A DNA stretch of 64,000 nt from Parietaria judaica (GCA_954871525.1 OX940870.1:7409501-7473500), one strand, 5' to 3'; numbered from the stretch's first letter, positions 9,986 to 24,678 are shown. Notes: generated by a model not told the origin, from the sequence alone. Numbers and translations are program-made.

Positions 9986-12391
9986 CGGAAGGGCGGTACT
10001 TGCTCTCTGCCTCTTCGGACGCGTCAGTGGCGGTGTACGACGTTCAGCGCGCGACGCAGGGGTGCGACGGGCCTTTAGCCAAGCACGAGTGCCTGTTCGC
10101 GGTGGACAAGAACCACGGTAGCGGCCACAAGTTCGCGGTCTCGTCGGCGATTTGGTACCCCATCGACACGGGCTTGTTCGTGACGGGCTCGTACGACAAC
10201 CACATCAACGTGTGGGACACCAACACCACGCAGGTCGTGACCAACTTCAAGATGCCCGGGAAGGTCTACAAGACCGCCATGTCGGCCTTGGCGACCTCGC
10301 ACATGCTCGTCGCCGCTGGGACTGAGGATGTTCAAGTCCGCCTCTGCGATATCGCTTCCGGGGCGTTTGCTCACACTCTCTCCGGTCATCGCGGTACTGC
10401 GTTACAGTGATTACCCGTTTCCGTTTAGTCAATTTAGCTGAAATTTGTGGTGAAAGTCTTGGTTTAATTGCAGGATTTTGCCAATTCTAGCCGGTGAAAT
10501 TCCGTGATGTTATGTTTTTTGTGGTAATTGAATATAAGCGTACATAATGGGAATTTTTTTTCTTCACGAAATTAGGCCAAGCTAGTGTACCAGTAAGAGT
10601 CAATGACATATCAACATCATTTCAAATACATTAGATGCTTATAGATTCCTTCAAGTTTTAGCTTTAGGACCGGACGGCTTCCAATACGAACTCACACCAA
10701 ATATACAGCCAACGGGAATTCACCGAAGTAGTGAATCCTGAACTTCAATCAGTACTCGTATGGAATTAACAACAGTGACTTTTCGTTGAGAACGTGGTCA
10801 AAGCCCCCGTCGATCTTGTAGCATCATTCTGAAACAAAACATTAAACCACCCTTAAGTACCCAGATTGATCCTAATGAACCACCTAAATTAATCCTAATG
10901 ACACGATAAAAGGGATAAGACATTGCTGTATTAGCCATCCTTCCCTGGTATATGACAAGCGCGGTTTATCAATATGTCAAAACAAATCCATTAGGATATC
11001 AAATTTATGGAGTGATAACTAGAATTTGTTGTTTCCAACTGGCAGATGGTGTGATGAGTGTAGAATGGTCAACTTCAAGCGAGTGGGTGTTGGTCACCGG
11101 TGGCTGTGACGGAGCAATACGGTTTTGGGACATCAGGCGCGCTGGGTGCTTCCGTGTCTTAGATCAAGCCCAATCTCAGCTCGGGAGACGCCCACCTGTA
11201 CTTGCTGCTCATAAGGTTTTTCAGCACTAACTTTCTATGTGCATTTTGGTCTCAGCTTTAGGAGATGATTTTCTATATTTTTTGTTATATACCTGATAAT
11301 TTTCCCCTTTGCAAAGGTTACAACGTCCAAGTCCTCGTCAGGAGTCCCGGGTCTGTCAGCAAAATCCCGAGCACAGCAGAGGAAGCTTTCTAATGGCGGT
11401 AGCGTGAAGCAGTCTCCCATTGGTAAAATTCATGCCAAAGGAATCGTTCGGCAGAGATTACATCCAGGAATGTTGTCTACGCAAGATCGTGCCACTGCTC
11501 ATTACGGTTCTGTGACGGGATTGAAAGTTACTGAGGATGGCATGCATCTTCTAAGTGCAGGTATATACCTTTTTAACTAATTATTTTCATTGCTCATCAC
11601 ATTTATCTGCTTTTTTATCTAGCTTGTTATGCAGATATTACCATAAAATAGATTTTCGTGCCTTCTAATCCAGGTTCTGATTCGAGATTACGGTTATGGG
11701 ATATGGAATCCGGACGTAATACTCTAGTGAATTTCGAAACCAAGCGCCTGCAAACCACCAAGCCGATGCAATTGGCAATTAGTGAGAGCTCCTCTCTCGT
11801 GTTTGTTCCTTGCATGACAACTGCGAAGGTCAGATGTTCATCTGGAGCTATGCAGCTTAGTAAAATATATTGACGATGAGTGATTTAAAAAAAAATATTT
11901 TTTTTTAATTTCATATCTTAACTTTGATTTCTGAATCTTCAGGCTTTTGATATGTGGTCCGGTAAGAACGCGTTGACGTTTCGCGGGCACTACGAAAATG
12001 TTAATTGTTGCTGGTTTAATCACACCGATCAGGTATTTAAATGCACAAATGGTCATACAATTGTGAATCCATTTTTAACCGAATTTAATTTCCCGTGGAA
12101 GTACTTAATAATATAATTAAGAGATGCACAGAAAATTTGTCGGAAAGTGAATGATCGATCTCTTGGTGCAGGAACTGTATACCGGTGGCAACGATAGAAA
12201 AATTCTTGTGTGGTCCCCACCCAGATTAATTCCCAAAGAAACGGTACAGCCGGTTCTGTCATGGTTCTTATGTATTCGTTATGCTCAACGATACATTGTT
12301 TGAATGATCCATTACAGGTAACTAATCATTTGTTTTGATGCTAATTTAGGGTGAAGAAGCTGCTAATGACCAAGATAATTGGAGCGATTAA
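9766..12391 (+). CDS. CSA-1: Cockayne syndrome A homologue (ERCC8/CSA-1), WD40 DDB1-binding adaptor
   Basis: This is the substrate adaptor of a CUL4-DDB1 ubiquitin ligase acting in transcription-coupled nucleotide excision repair in the nucleus. Eight exons join in frame to 446 residues, close to the usual length of about 450: 9766-9915, 9976-10393, 11046-11215, 11317-11560, 11674-11828, 11943-12032, 12172-12243 and 12350-12391. All borders are GT/AG. The protein starts MWRQIGDRETG and carries WD40 repeats, including AHRGSINSLQ-VDLTEGRYLLSASSDASVAVYDV, YPIDTGLFVTGSYDNHINVWDTN, AAGTEDVQVRLCDIASGAFAHTLSGHR-DG, EWVLVTGGCDGAIRFWDIRR (a WDxR DDB1-binding box) and HLLSAGSDSRLRLWDMESGR. It ends in the conserved DNWSD. 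The first intron is only 60 nt and has no in-frame stop. Intron 2 (652 bp) is the longest. The gene converges with the minus-strand PHD gene. Confidence 0.95.
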
Positions 12392-12892
12392 CGCAAAATA
12401 TTTGCCGCTAATATTTCTTCAAAGCGAGTTTCTGGGAAAAACTTTTGTTTTGTAAAATACTCTCTTTTTTTTTTTCCCTTGTTCCAGTCTTATTCTTGTA
12501 TATATGTAATTTCCCTCATTATTTTATGTATATATTTTTCGCTCAGTAATAATATGTTGTGGAATATATTTTTTCCTTTTCAATGTAGAATAATTTATAA
12601 CATTTATTCTGTGCGTTTTATAAGTAGTGCCTTCTTTTATGACTTTGCTTACGTGAATTTCTTTCTATAGCATTGCCTTTTAGGCTTTTGAAATTGAACA
12701 AATGATGCAATATAGTAACATAAAGCAATCTAATAAAAGAATGTAACTCTGGAAAAGAAACTTAATATATATTAATATATGCATTTAAATAAGAAAACAT
12801 TTTAATGACTCAGTACATATGGTATTTACAATCTACCAATAAAGAATTAGCAAGTCCTAAAGCTGTACACCTCCAAAACCAAGAGTCAAAAA
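12392..12892. other. Convergent 3' intergenic region
   Basis: These 501 bp separate the stop codons of the two converging genes and should hold both 3' UTRs. AATAAA at 12732-12737 is a plus-strand polyadenylation candidate. No other feature is seen. Confidence 0.6.
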
Positions 12893-15365
<2,473 letters not shown>

Positions 15366-15419
15366 GGTGGTGGAGAAGAGATTCTCCTTGGGATTCACTC
15401 CTATGGCATCACAAGCAAA

Positions 15420-16601
15420 CTACTTTCTGGTTTACTTTTCTCTAAGAATCGAGGAAGAAACTGGATAGATACAGGCCTAAACCCCCAAAACCCTAACCCT
15501 AACTTGTAGAGCAAGGAAAGTTCGAGAATAGCTTATTTTTTGGAGATATTGATTTTTATTTTTTGATTATTTATTTGGAGACGCATAATCCGGGAAGTCC
15601 AAACGACTATGAGTTGAGTAAACTAAATGTTTTTTTTTTTAATTATTATTAATTAAAAAGAAAATATGATATTGATTGGATAATTAGTATATATATCTTA
15701 CTCTGACTGAGGAATTGAGTTTCAGTTATACGAGGAAAATACGATATTGAATTTAAAATTAGCATAATAAAAATTTAAACGTGGATTATATGATTTTGAT
15801 TCAGTATAATTAGGTTTCTTAATTATCAGAGGAAAGGTTTGAAACTATATTTTTCTCTTCTTCGCTAATGATGAAAGTAAATACTTTCTTATTCAAGAAA
15901 CTGAAATATGATAATGATAATATATGATATAAGCAGTAGTATTTGTATTTATTCATTTGTGAACGGTATATGGAAGAAAATATTGATATTTTAGGAGCAT
16001 TCAAATTCAATATACAGAAATACCATCAGAGAAAAAAAAAATCCATGACATGGCCCATGTGTAGCGTGGGTAAAAAAAAAGGATGAAAATATATATAACT
16101 TTACTTTTATCGAATTTGAATTCGTCGATTTTAGCTTAGCTGTGTCGTCTCGTGAAAGCTTAAGTACTTATATCGCCAACGTAACTTTACCTTGCGAAGT
16201 TGCGATAATTTCATATGTTCGAGTCACTTCATGCGTGTGTGATTAAATAACTACACTTTATATAATAATAATATTTTGCTCATAATTATAAGTATTATCG
16301 TATGATATGTACATGCCTCAGAAAATATTCAGAAGGTAATTTTAAAAGACATGAAATTGCTAACTCGAATTCCCCCCATCATCTAACTTATCGATATAAT
16401 CACTCAACACCAAAACAATGTACAACCAATAAGTAATTTATCTATATGATGACATTATGAGTGTGAAATTTAGATTACAAAATAAACAAGTACCTTGCTC
16501 ACACTAAACTAGAAGGCTAATTACTTCACGGCTAACAATGAAGGCGTTATCTCGGCAATTACTTTCTTCGGCTATGATCCCGTGGCTTTTTCATTCAATC
16601 A
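15420..16601. other. Upstream region of the PHD gene, AT-rich
   Basis: Two overlapping telo-box motifs (AACCCTAACCCTAA, about 15489-15502) lie some 125 bp before the PHD gene start, a common promoter element of plant housekeeping genes. The rest is AT-rich with no supportable gene; the minus frame at 15819-16010 has no recognisable features. Confidence 0.5.
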
Positions 16602-16611
16602 TAACTCTCCG
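16602..16611. repeat. 10-bp target-site duplication (left) of the long-TIR MULE
   Basis: TAACTCTCCG is repeated exactly at 17807-17816. It could be counted as 9 bp if the last G belongs to the element. Confidence 0.8.
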
Positions 16612-17806
16612 GGGTTAACTGCGGCAAAAATACTCAACTTTTGTCAATATTCTCCGATAAGTATCCAACCTCAATAAACGTAAGCAAAAATACCCAACGT
16701 CACACTTTTGTCGCCGACCAACTAACGTCGTTAGACGCTGCCTACGTGGCCATTAGGCTGTCTCATGTGAAATGTCACGTGGCCAAAGGTTGGGTACTTT
16801 TGCCGCCACGTGGCCAAAGGTTGGGTACTTTTTCCGCCACGTGGCCAAAGGTTGGGTACTTTTGTCGGCACGTGGCATTAAAAAAAACAATTTTTTTTAT
16901 AATTTTTTCTTTCCCGTTAGCCAATATGTTTTTATTTTTTTTACGTATATCAAACATGATCAAATAATTTTATAAAAAATGTACTTATAAAAAAATATGT
17001 TAAAAGAAAAACTAAAAAATATTATTTTTCTTTTTTCACTTTAAAACAAAAAATAATAAGGTTAAACATAATTTTTACCAATCACCAAACTTTCGGTTTA
17101 AATTAAGCTTGAACCGTATTTGATACAATTATTTGTTTTAATCATGCCTTAGTTTCATATATGTTATATGTCTTCAAAAATCATATCATGCCTTAATTTT
17201 AATATTAAAATGCCCGTGTTATTATATACAATAATGTTTTAGTTTCAAAATTTTAATATAATCTATTTATAAATTATAAATTATTCCTATAAGAAAAAAT
17301 ATTTTTTTATCTAAACATATTTTATAAAATTATTTTATTATATTTAACATATGTAAAAAAATAAAAATATGTGCCACGGGAAAGATTTTATTTTAAAATA
17401 AATTAAAACTAATAAATTTAAGTAATTATTTGATTATTTAAAAAAATAACATAATTTTTTTATAAGTACATATTTTATGAAATTACTTGATCATGTTTGA
17501 TATACGTAAAAGCATAAAAACATATTGGCTAACGGGAAAGAAAAAATTTTAAAAAAATTATTTTTATTAAATGGCAAGTGGCGGCAAAGGTACCTAACTT
17601 TTGGCCACGTGGCGGCAAAAGTACCCAACCTTTGGCCATGGGCCATTCCACATGAGACAGCCTAACGGCCATGTAGGCAGTGTCTAACGGCATTAGTTGG
17701 TCGGCGATAAAAGTGTGACGTTGGGTACTTTTGCCTACGTTTATTGAGGTTGGGTACCTATCGAAGAATATTTATAAAGGTTAGGTATTTTTGCCGCAAT
17801 TAACCC
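16612..17806. mobile_element. Non-autonomous Mutator-like element with long TIRs
   Basis: The element is 1195 bp. The left end GGGTTAACTGCGGCAAAAAT mirrors the reverse complement of the right end, GGGTTAATTGCGGCAAAAAT. The inverted repeats extend about 250 bp inward on each side (16612 to about 16865, and about 17580-17806), sharing CAACGTCACACTTTTGTCGC, CCTAATGGCC and CACGTGGC. Flanking TSDs of 9-10 bp indicate Mutator. The centre is AT-rich without coding capacity. Each arm contains near-tandem units of about 31-33 bp with GGTTGGGTACTTTTG and CACGTGG; the left arm has three (16770-16875). Confidence 0.85.
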
Positions 17807-17816
17807 TAACTCTCCG
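17807..17816. repeat. 10-bp target-site duplication (right)
   Basis: TAACTCTCCG, identical to 16602-16611. Confidence 0.8.
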
Positions 17817-19388
17817 TGATAAATCATTAACGTTGTGACCGTCGTCTTGTCTCAAATTCAATATGAGCAACAAATGGCCGACCCGGAGGGAGGAGAGGTT
17901 GTGACAGTAAAATCGCACACGAATTATATAAAATTTTGCACATAACTTAACCTAGCGTAGCCGTTGATCATGCGATGGGGGCACGACATTCTCTCCGAGG
18001 CAATCGAGGAGATTAATTCCAAAGAATTAAACAAGAAAGTGAACTTAATGACCCTTTAATTAGAGCTTAATATGGATCTGTGAATTGTGGCTGCTTGTGA
18101 GTTCTTTATTTAATATTTTCTGTACTGATAAATAGAGATGATAATATGTTTGCTTAGTTAATGTTCCAATTGATTAATACGGTGCATTCCGACGAATACT
18201 TCTAAGTCTTTAAGTTAAAGTTAACGGTATCATTTTTCTTCTAATTAATTGTTTATTAAGAGTTCACTTTTGTTATTTAATGCTTAGATTTAAATATGAA
18301 TATCTATACTCGTACTTGAGTGATCAACTACTATACAATATGTAGACATGGTTACAATAAGACACTTATTTATTATTATTATTATTTTATGAAGCTAGCA
18401 GTTATTACATCTTTGAGTTTAATAAATTGACAATAAATAATTATTATAAAGAGCATTATTCAGGGAGATAGGACACCTCACAGCGAAGCGAATATATTTA
18501 TATATCAATTTGCTAATGAGCATTAAGTCAATGATGAAGAGTCAACGCAAGAGATTTGAGCTTTTAATAATTAAATACTGATTATTTTATTAATTTGAAT
18601 GAAACTATCAAAGAGTTAAACATGTGCCCTCCTCACTTGTCATTAAAAATTTGCTCTTTATTAGTTGATCTCAAGCTCAACTTGATTCTAAACAAAACTA
18701 TATATTATAGAGAGACAGTACTACAATGATGAATTTAGATGTATCACTGTCCACTAGTTAGTCAATTATGAAGAAGAAGAAGAAAAATAAAGAAGTCAAA
18801 TCTAATTTAATATCTTTTCAAAATAAATCTAACTTAATGTAAGTGGATAAAAATAAAGTGCAATCATTAATTGAATTTGAAGCATTTACTTGATGTAGAT
18901 AAAAATCACTGTTCAATTTTAATATTATTGTGATTTGTGCCGTCAAGATTGTTCATAGTTTGTGATAACGTGCAATCATTAAGTGAAGCATTTATTTGAT
19001 GTTGCTAAAATCATTGTTCAACTATACTACTATAGTATCATTGTAAAACCTTTATATATATTAATATATATATATGTAAATAGTTCGTGATTAGATTTAA
19101 GCATGATAATTTCCCTGATTGATATGTTGGAACTTGGAAACATGTTCAGACTTGAGAGAGATAGAAACTATCATTATGTGATATAAAAATGATTAGATTA
19201 CATAATTAATTTTAAGGTCACATCTTTCAGCTGTCTTCCTAAAACTTAAACTAGTAGTTTAATTTATATATTATCTTTATCTTATCATCTGCATCAGTTT
19301 TTGCGGTTAAGCACACGTAAGCATAGGATTTTAAAATGGGGAAATTGATTAAATAAGCTTGTTAAATGTTAATTAGGGGCCAAATAAA
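17817..19388. other. AT-rich intergenic region
   Basis: No gene is seen. A short near-duplicate (GTGCAATCATTAA...GAAGCATTTACTTGATGT near 18858-18897 and again near 18970-19002) suggests a small local duplication. Otherwise A/T-rich with short TA runs. Confidence 0.5.
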
Positions 19389-19397
19389 AAAAATATA
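19389..19397. repeat. 9-bp target-site duplication (left) of MULE copy 2
   Basis: AAAAATATA, repeated exactly at 20917-20925. Confidence 0.85.
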
Positions 19398-20022
19398 GGG
19401 TTCTTAAGAGTAATAGCCTATCTTGAAAGTGAGTTTAGCAAAATAGCCAAACTTTGGTTAATTTTGTAAACTAGCCAATTAACCATTTAAGTGAATTTCT
19501 AATTACATTCTTACCCTTAATAATAAAAAACGAAATTAAAAATAAATACAAATTAACCACGTAATTTGTGGGTTATTAATCTGAAAAAAACAATGACATT
19601 TATTATGAATAATTATATTAATTATGAATTCATTTATTTTCATTAATTGAAAATATTGCTATTAATTGAAATAGCTATTAATATGGTAACAACCAAAACC
19701 AAACCTTTTTTTTTTGTATAATTCAAATTTTAAATTCAAAACATTCATATAATTTTCGGTTTTTTTTTTTTTAAATATCAACAAATTAAAGACGCTAATT
19801 AACGTAAATCAACAACGAATCAACGTAAATTAACATCGAATTAACGTAAATTAACAACGAATTTACAATGAATTCCTAGCCAATTTACGTTAATTTACGT
19901 AAATTAACAACGAATTTACAATGAATTAACAACGAACTTACGTTAATTCGTAAATTAACAACGAATTAACGTAAATTAACAACAAATCAACGTAAATTAA
20001 CAATCAAAATAAACGTGGAATA

Positions 20023-20660
20023 ATGATGGGCGACTTCAGGCGCAGCGACTTCTCGCGAGATCTTTCGGGACCAACCCTTTCAACGCTCTCCGGAGATCGC
20101 ACTGCACCGGGGGCCCGTATCGACGGGACGAACACGACGGTCTCGGGGATAAGCGAGCTCTTCTTCTTCCACGGAGCAAAAGAAGCGCATCCCATCGTCA
20201 TTTTTCCAGTCACGCCTCGCCGCAAACACGATCGGTGGTGCTCTGTTGATGGCGTTCAGAGATTTCCAATGACGCCTCGCCGCAAACACGATTGGTGGTG
20301 CTCCGTTGATGGCGTTCAGAGGTTGTCGGTCTGCGCCTCGCCGACGAACACGATCGGTGGTGCTCCGTTGATGGCGTTCGGAGGTTTCCGATCTGCGCCT
20401 CGCCGACGAACATGATCGATGGTGCTCCGTTGATGGCGTTCGAAGGTTGCCGATCTGCGAGCAGTCCGTGCTTGGTGAACCCCACGACAACAGCGCAGCG
20501 AAGGAAGACGGCAACAAAGAGGAAGATAATCGCAGAGTCGAGTCCATCTTCGATGACGAGGGCTGCACGGCGCGATGGTTGTGGTCGTGTGAGAGTGGCT
20601 ATGGTGGTGGGTGAAGAGAGAAAGAGAGAAAGAGCTTACGAAGAGAGAGAGAAATGAGAA
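20023..20660. pseudogene. GC-rich cargo of MULE copy 2 (captured sequence, source unknown)
   Basis: The block is far richer in GC than the element ends. On the minus strand, 20225-20023 reads like protein (APWKKKSSLIPETVVFVPSI), and a longer frame runs 20568-20080. On plus, frame 20023-20415 is open. I recognise no family. A 60-bp repeat occupies the middle and keeps several frames open because 60 is divisible by three. Probably host gene fragments rearranged inside the transposon. Confidence 0.45.
20212..20451. repeat. Four tandem copies of a 60-bp unit
   Basis: Units start at 20212, 20272, 20332 and 20392. Each contains GCCTCGCCG-AAACACGAT or -ACGAACACGAT, then GGTGGTGCTCCGTTGATGGC and GTTC. 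They diverge by a few substitutions without length change, so a 20-residue repeat is encoded in any open frame. Confidence 0.9.
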
Positions 20661-20916
20661 TTTATCAATCAATTTGACATATTCAAACTATCAAATTAAA
20701 TCCCAACAATTATGCATAATTAAAATAAGTACAGCTGTATAAATAGTAATTAAAAACGAAAATAAAAATACAAAATAGTTAATTAAAGGGCATTATAGGA
20801 ATAGAAAATGATATTAAAATACCACATCATGTTAATTGGCTAGTTTACAAAATTAACCAAAGTTTGACTATTTTGCTAATCCTATATTTTATTTTGGCTA
20901 TTTGGAGCAATTTCTC

Positions 20917-20925
20917 AAAAATATA
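20917..20925. repeat. 9-bp target-site duplication (right)
   Basis: AAAAATATA, identical to 19389-19397. Confidence 0.85.
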
Positions 20926-21738
20926 TGTTTCATAATGCATAGATTAATCATTAAAGTATGTTTAAATTTGCTTGACTTTTGAAAACATGTACATATTCCT
21001 CCAAAAAACCGTCCGTAAAATCGAACCAAGCCCCATGTGGCCCACATTTGTTGTCATGATAATTCGTCGATAAATATTCCTTAACTATAAAAAGGAAACA
21101 AACAGTTATAGAAAAATTAAAAACCGTAATAACGAATAAATAAAATAAAAGTATAATCATAGCAAATACATATCCATTAAAAAAAAGTTTTTTTTTTCTT
21201 TTGAAGAAAAAAGAAAGGTAGTTGAAAACTTGAAATTTGCATTTGTGTTCACACAATTTATTTGGAAACTATAATCCAAGTAAGACGTGATAACATTACT
21301 AAGGGTCTTTTTAGTATTTGATGTATTCTTATACAACCTTTCAAACCTATGTGCATTTTTCTCCTCTAGATTTAATAATATTATCAAGGATTAAAATTTT
21401 GTCTTATTTCATCAATATGTTTTCTATTTATCTGTAAATATATTAATTATATTTTTATTATTGTTTAAGGATATTCGTCTACACTTAATAATTAATATAC
21501 TCTTTAGTAATTATATTATTTACTCTTGCCATTAAAATTATAGTATCAATATTAGTTAAGTACAGTGGTAACACCTCAATTACATACTTCTCCAAGATTT
21601 CCCTTTCAAACTCCATGGACCATGGACGCGAATGCAAACCCCTTTACACATATAAATTTGACTAGCACTGTCACATATTCTTATACTGAATATATCTATT
21701 AATGTGACGGAGGTGTGTTCTAACTTATACGCCAATAC
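20926..21738. other. AT-rich intergenic region
   Basis: No gene can be supported. The minus frame 20951-21256 is hydrophobic, AT-driven and lacks recognisable features. Confidence 0.5.
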
Positions 21739-22276
21739 AATAGTACTAGGGGTGAACAAACGAGTCTTCGGTTCGGTTTTCATACTTATTTATATACATT
21801 ACCGCATTTTTGGTTTTTCTAATTTTAAAACCGAAAGCCGCACTATTGAAGTTTAAAACCAATTTTACCAATTACCGATATATCGGTATTAAATTCGGTT
21901 TAAATTCAGTTTTAACCACATTTTTATGAAACGCAATATTATCATCATATTTTTGAAAAATCAAATTAGTACTACACAATCTAAGGTATAAAAAAAAGAA
22001 CTAATTGATGAAATAATTCAAATAGAGTCAATTCTCTTGACATTTACTCATGATTATTCAAATGGGAAGAATAATTACACTAATAACAAAAATTGTTCAA
22101 AATAAAATAAGATTAAATGAATCAATGAATGAGAAAATTCATGCCAAAACATTGTTATATAGATATTGAATGCTAAATGTCTTACATTTATCTATTTTTA
22201 AATGTATAAAAACATACAAATTTAATATCGGGTTAATCGGTAATCGGTAGCGGTTTTTACCGTGAAACCCGTAACC

Positions 22277-22281
22277 GCTAC
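22277..22281. repeat. 5-bp target-site duplication (left) of the LTR element
   Basis: GCTAC, repeated exactly at 34830-34834 after the 3' LTR. Confidence 0.9.
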
Positions 22282-22961
22282 TGTTAAGGTCAGATTTTGT
22301 CAAATCTCTCCTTAACACTATCCCTTGTCGTTTATGAAATAAACGACATAAAGCGAGAGGAAGATCGCTTAAAGAGTCCAGGCCCATCAGAGAATAGGAG
22401 AAGTTAAGGCCCAGCAAACGAAGCACACAAGAAGTCATCATCTGACAGAGCCGGCCCAAGGCCTCATCGCGACAAGAGAAGTTCATCGAGAGAAGAGCTC
22501 TTCGGGAAAGCCAAATCAAATTAAAAGAAGAAGTCATTCGAGATCGCGAGAAAGAAGGAAGGATGGCTCATTCAGTTGAGGATTTCGTGGGATATCCAAC
22601 GCAAATAAGGGAGGTCAACAACGATCATAGCGAAACAGAAGGAAACCCTAGCAAGATTCAGGGAACAATCTATAAGGCCTCCAAATCTATAAATACGAAT
22701 GTAGACTCAGTATAATTCGATTCGGTACCCAATATATCGTGAGTGACAGAGAGTTATTCTTGAGTCTTTGAGTTTGCTTATTCGCAGTATTCTCAATCTC
22801 TTAAGGATCATAATGTGTAACCTTCGATTGTCCAATCTATTAAACGGAAGAAACCGGGTCCTCTCGGAATCATAATAAATCAAGGATATTCGTATTATTC
22901 ATAATTATATGTGATTTCGATTATCTTTGTGACTGCAAGGCGGTAAAAATCGCCCTCTACA
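22282..22961 (+). repeat. 5' long terminal repeat
   Basis: 680 bp, starts TGTTAAGGTC and ends CCCTCTACA. It contains a TATA-type box (TATAAATA, 22688-22695) that would set the U3/R start near 22720, and AATAAA at 22874-22879 as a polyadenylation candidate. It matches the 3' LTR except at about six scattered positions. Confidence 0.95.
22688..22695 (+). promoter_or_regulatory. LTR TATA box
   Basis: TATAAATA in the 5' LTR, in a typical U3 position upstream of the presumed R region. The same motif is kept in the 3' LTR. Confidence 0.65.
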
Positions 22962-22962
22962 G

Positions 22963-22981
22963 TTTGGCGCCCACCGAGGGG
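22963..22981 (+). other. Primer-binding site
   Basis: TTTGGCGCCCACCGAGGG follows the 5' LTR by two bases. It resembles the TGGCGCCCACCGTGGGG class of primer sites found in plant gypsy elements. I did not assign the tRNA. Confidence 0.7.
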
Positions 22982-23031
22982 GCTTTGTTTCTTTCTATCG
23001 CACAGCCAGGAAATCGAAGAGAGGAAGGAAG

Positions 23032-24678
23032 ATGTCAGCCGAGGAAGCCAGTTCTGCTCAGGAGCAAACCATGCAGCGAATGCAACAACAGCTGGCCGAA
23101 GCCATCGCAAAGATGACGGAGGTCACCAACAAAGCCGAAGAGTCCGCCCGACGGATAGAGGAGCAGGTCGCGGAGAACAGACGCCTCGCAAGCCTCCTAG
23201 AGCGCGCAGAGAGACCGCGTTCGACAAACCAGATAGCAGAATCGGCCGCACGAGGAGCCGGAGGGAGCGCCAGCAGAGACACAGTGACGACGGACGCACC
23301 GGTAGGCATGTCAACCCCATCGCTCATCAGGAACCTCTTCGACACGGATGCAGCCCAGCCAACCGCAACAAATCGACTGGAGAACACGCCGGGGGATACA
23401 CCGGGCAATGCGACGATGGACATGGCGGCAAGAGTGGCCGAGGAGGTGGCCAAGGCGATGGCATTGATGTCAGCAAAGATGGAAGCCAAGCTCGGGCAAG
23501 TCGCGTCGCAAGTACACCAAGCGACGAGCTCGGCGCCGGAAATCGACAGGATGGTACGAGAAGCCAGAATCACCCCGTTCACGACGAGGATTCGGGGGAT
23601 AGAGCTAGAGGAACTGTCGAAGATCAGACTCACGCCGTACAAAGGGGAGACGGATCCCCATACACACGTGAAGTCGTTCCGAATCGCGACAGACCACATC
23701 GGGGGCGAGGAGGTCCGGAAGGAAGCCGTCCTTTGCAGACTTTTCATCGCAAGTTTGCAAGGCCGCGCCAGCGACTGGTTCGCAAGATTAACGACAGGCT
23801 CCATCAACACCTCCGACGAGTTGGTCGCCCTTTTCTTAAAACACTTCTCTATCTACCTACAGACGGAGCTGACGGTATCCAACCTCTTCGATGTCAAGCA
23901 AGGGAAGAACGAACCTCTTCGGCAGTACATAGAGAAATTCAAGAACGTCATGTTCTGAATCCCGAAGATCGAGGGCGTCGTCTCGGTCCAAGCTCTGAAG
24001 CACGGCTTGTACTATCAATCCCCGTTCAACGACGAATTGTGCGTCTCACTGCCGAACTCGATAGAAGACGCACTCCACAAAGCAACGATTTACATGGACA
24101 TGGAGGAAAATAAGGCGATCAAGAAAAGGCTAGAAGAGGAAGCTGAGGGCCGAGCAAGGCCAGAGAGGAGGGAAGCTAGAGACGGACGAGAGGGATCGTC
24201 GTCCAGAACGAGGAGAGAAGGGGAGCGACGAGATCGGAGAAACAGGGACGGGGCCGATGAGCGAAGAATCCAGGAAACCCCTGGGCACGGAGTCTACCAA
24301 TTGGACGGAAAGAAAGAGGCGCTCGGCAACCGTGAGAGTCATCAGCAAGGGGAACTTCCGCAAGGGAACTCACAGCCGGAGAACTTCCCTGGCAACCAGG
24401 GAAGCTTTTTAGAAGGTCGAGGAAGCTACTCTGGCAACCGAGGAGGCTACTCCGGAAGCCGAGGAGGTTTCTCGAGTACCCGAGGAGGCTACTCCGGCGG
24501 CCGAAGCAGCTACGAGAGGAAGTCGTGGCCAAGGGACATGAGCAAGTACTGTTCCTTCCACGAATACCACGGTCATGCGACCGACGAGTGCGCCAGTATG
24601 AAGAAGATGATCCAAAGGAGGATCGAACAAGGGGAGTTCCAAAAACGTCTCCCAGAAGCCCGCTCAGCCATGGAATAA
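23032..24678 (+). pseudogene. gag of the Tat-type element, one internal stop
   Basis: Encodes the capsid/nucleocapsid polyprotein that packages element RNA. It starts at ATG 23032 (MSAEEASSAQ). An N-terminal coiled-coil, Gln/Glu-rich region is followed by the retrotransposon gag core (ITPFTTRIRGIELEE..., DWFARLTTGSI...LVALFLKHFS, LRQYIEKFKNVMF). A TGA at 23956-23958 interrupts the frame, which then continues with IPKIEGVVS. The C-terminal half is Arg/Glu-rich, then has an RGG/SYS-like Gly-rich stretch (about 24415-24510) and a Cys/His motif CSFHEYHGHATDEC. The stop could come from CGA by deamination (inference). It ends with TAA at 24676. Confidence 0.88.

Larger units (their letters stand above)
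19398..20916. mobile_element. Non-autonomous Mutator-like element (MULE copy 2) with GC-rich cargo
   Basis: The element is 1519 bp. Left end 19398-19480 and the reverse complement of the right end 20829-20916 share AATAGCC, TTAGCAAAATAG(C/T)CAAAC and TTTGGTTAATTTTGTAAACT, then CTAGCCAATTAAC. The exact 9-bp TSD AAAAATATA flanks it. Inside, an AT-rich block of short repeats (AAATTAACAACGAATTTACG type, about 19790-20010) leads abruptly into a GC-rich block (20020-20660). No transposase is present, so movement would need an autonomous MULE elsewhere. Confidence 0.9.

Noticed and set aside
15485..15505. Telomere-like AACCCTAACCCTAA
   Set aside because: Two units only, in the promoter of a gene; this is a telo-box, not an interstitial telomere array.
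20080..20568. 162-codon minus frame in MULE copy 2 as a real gene
   Set aside because: Most of it is the 60-bp repeat read in one of several open frames, with no family match and a position inside a transposon.
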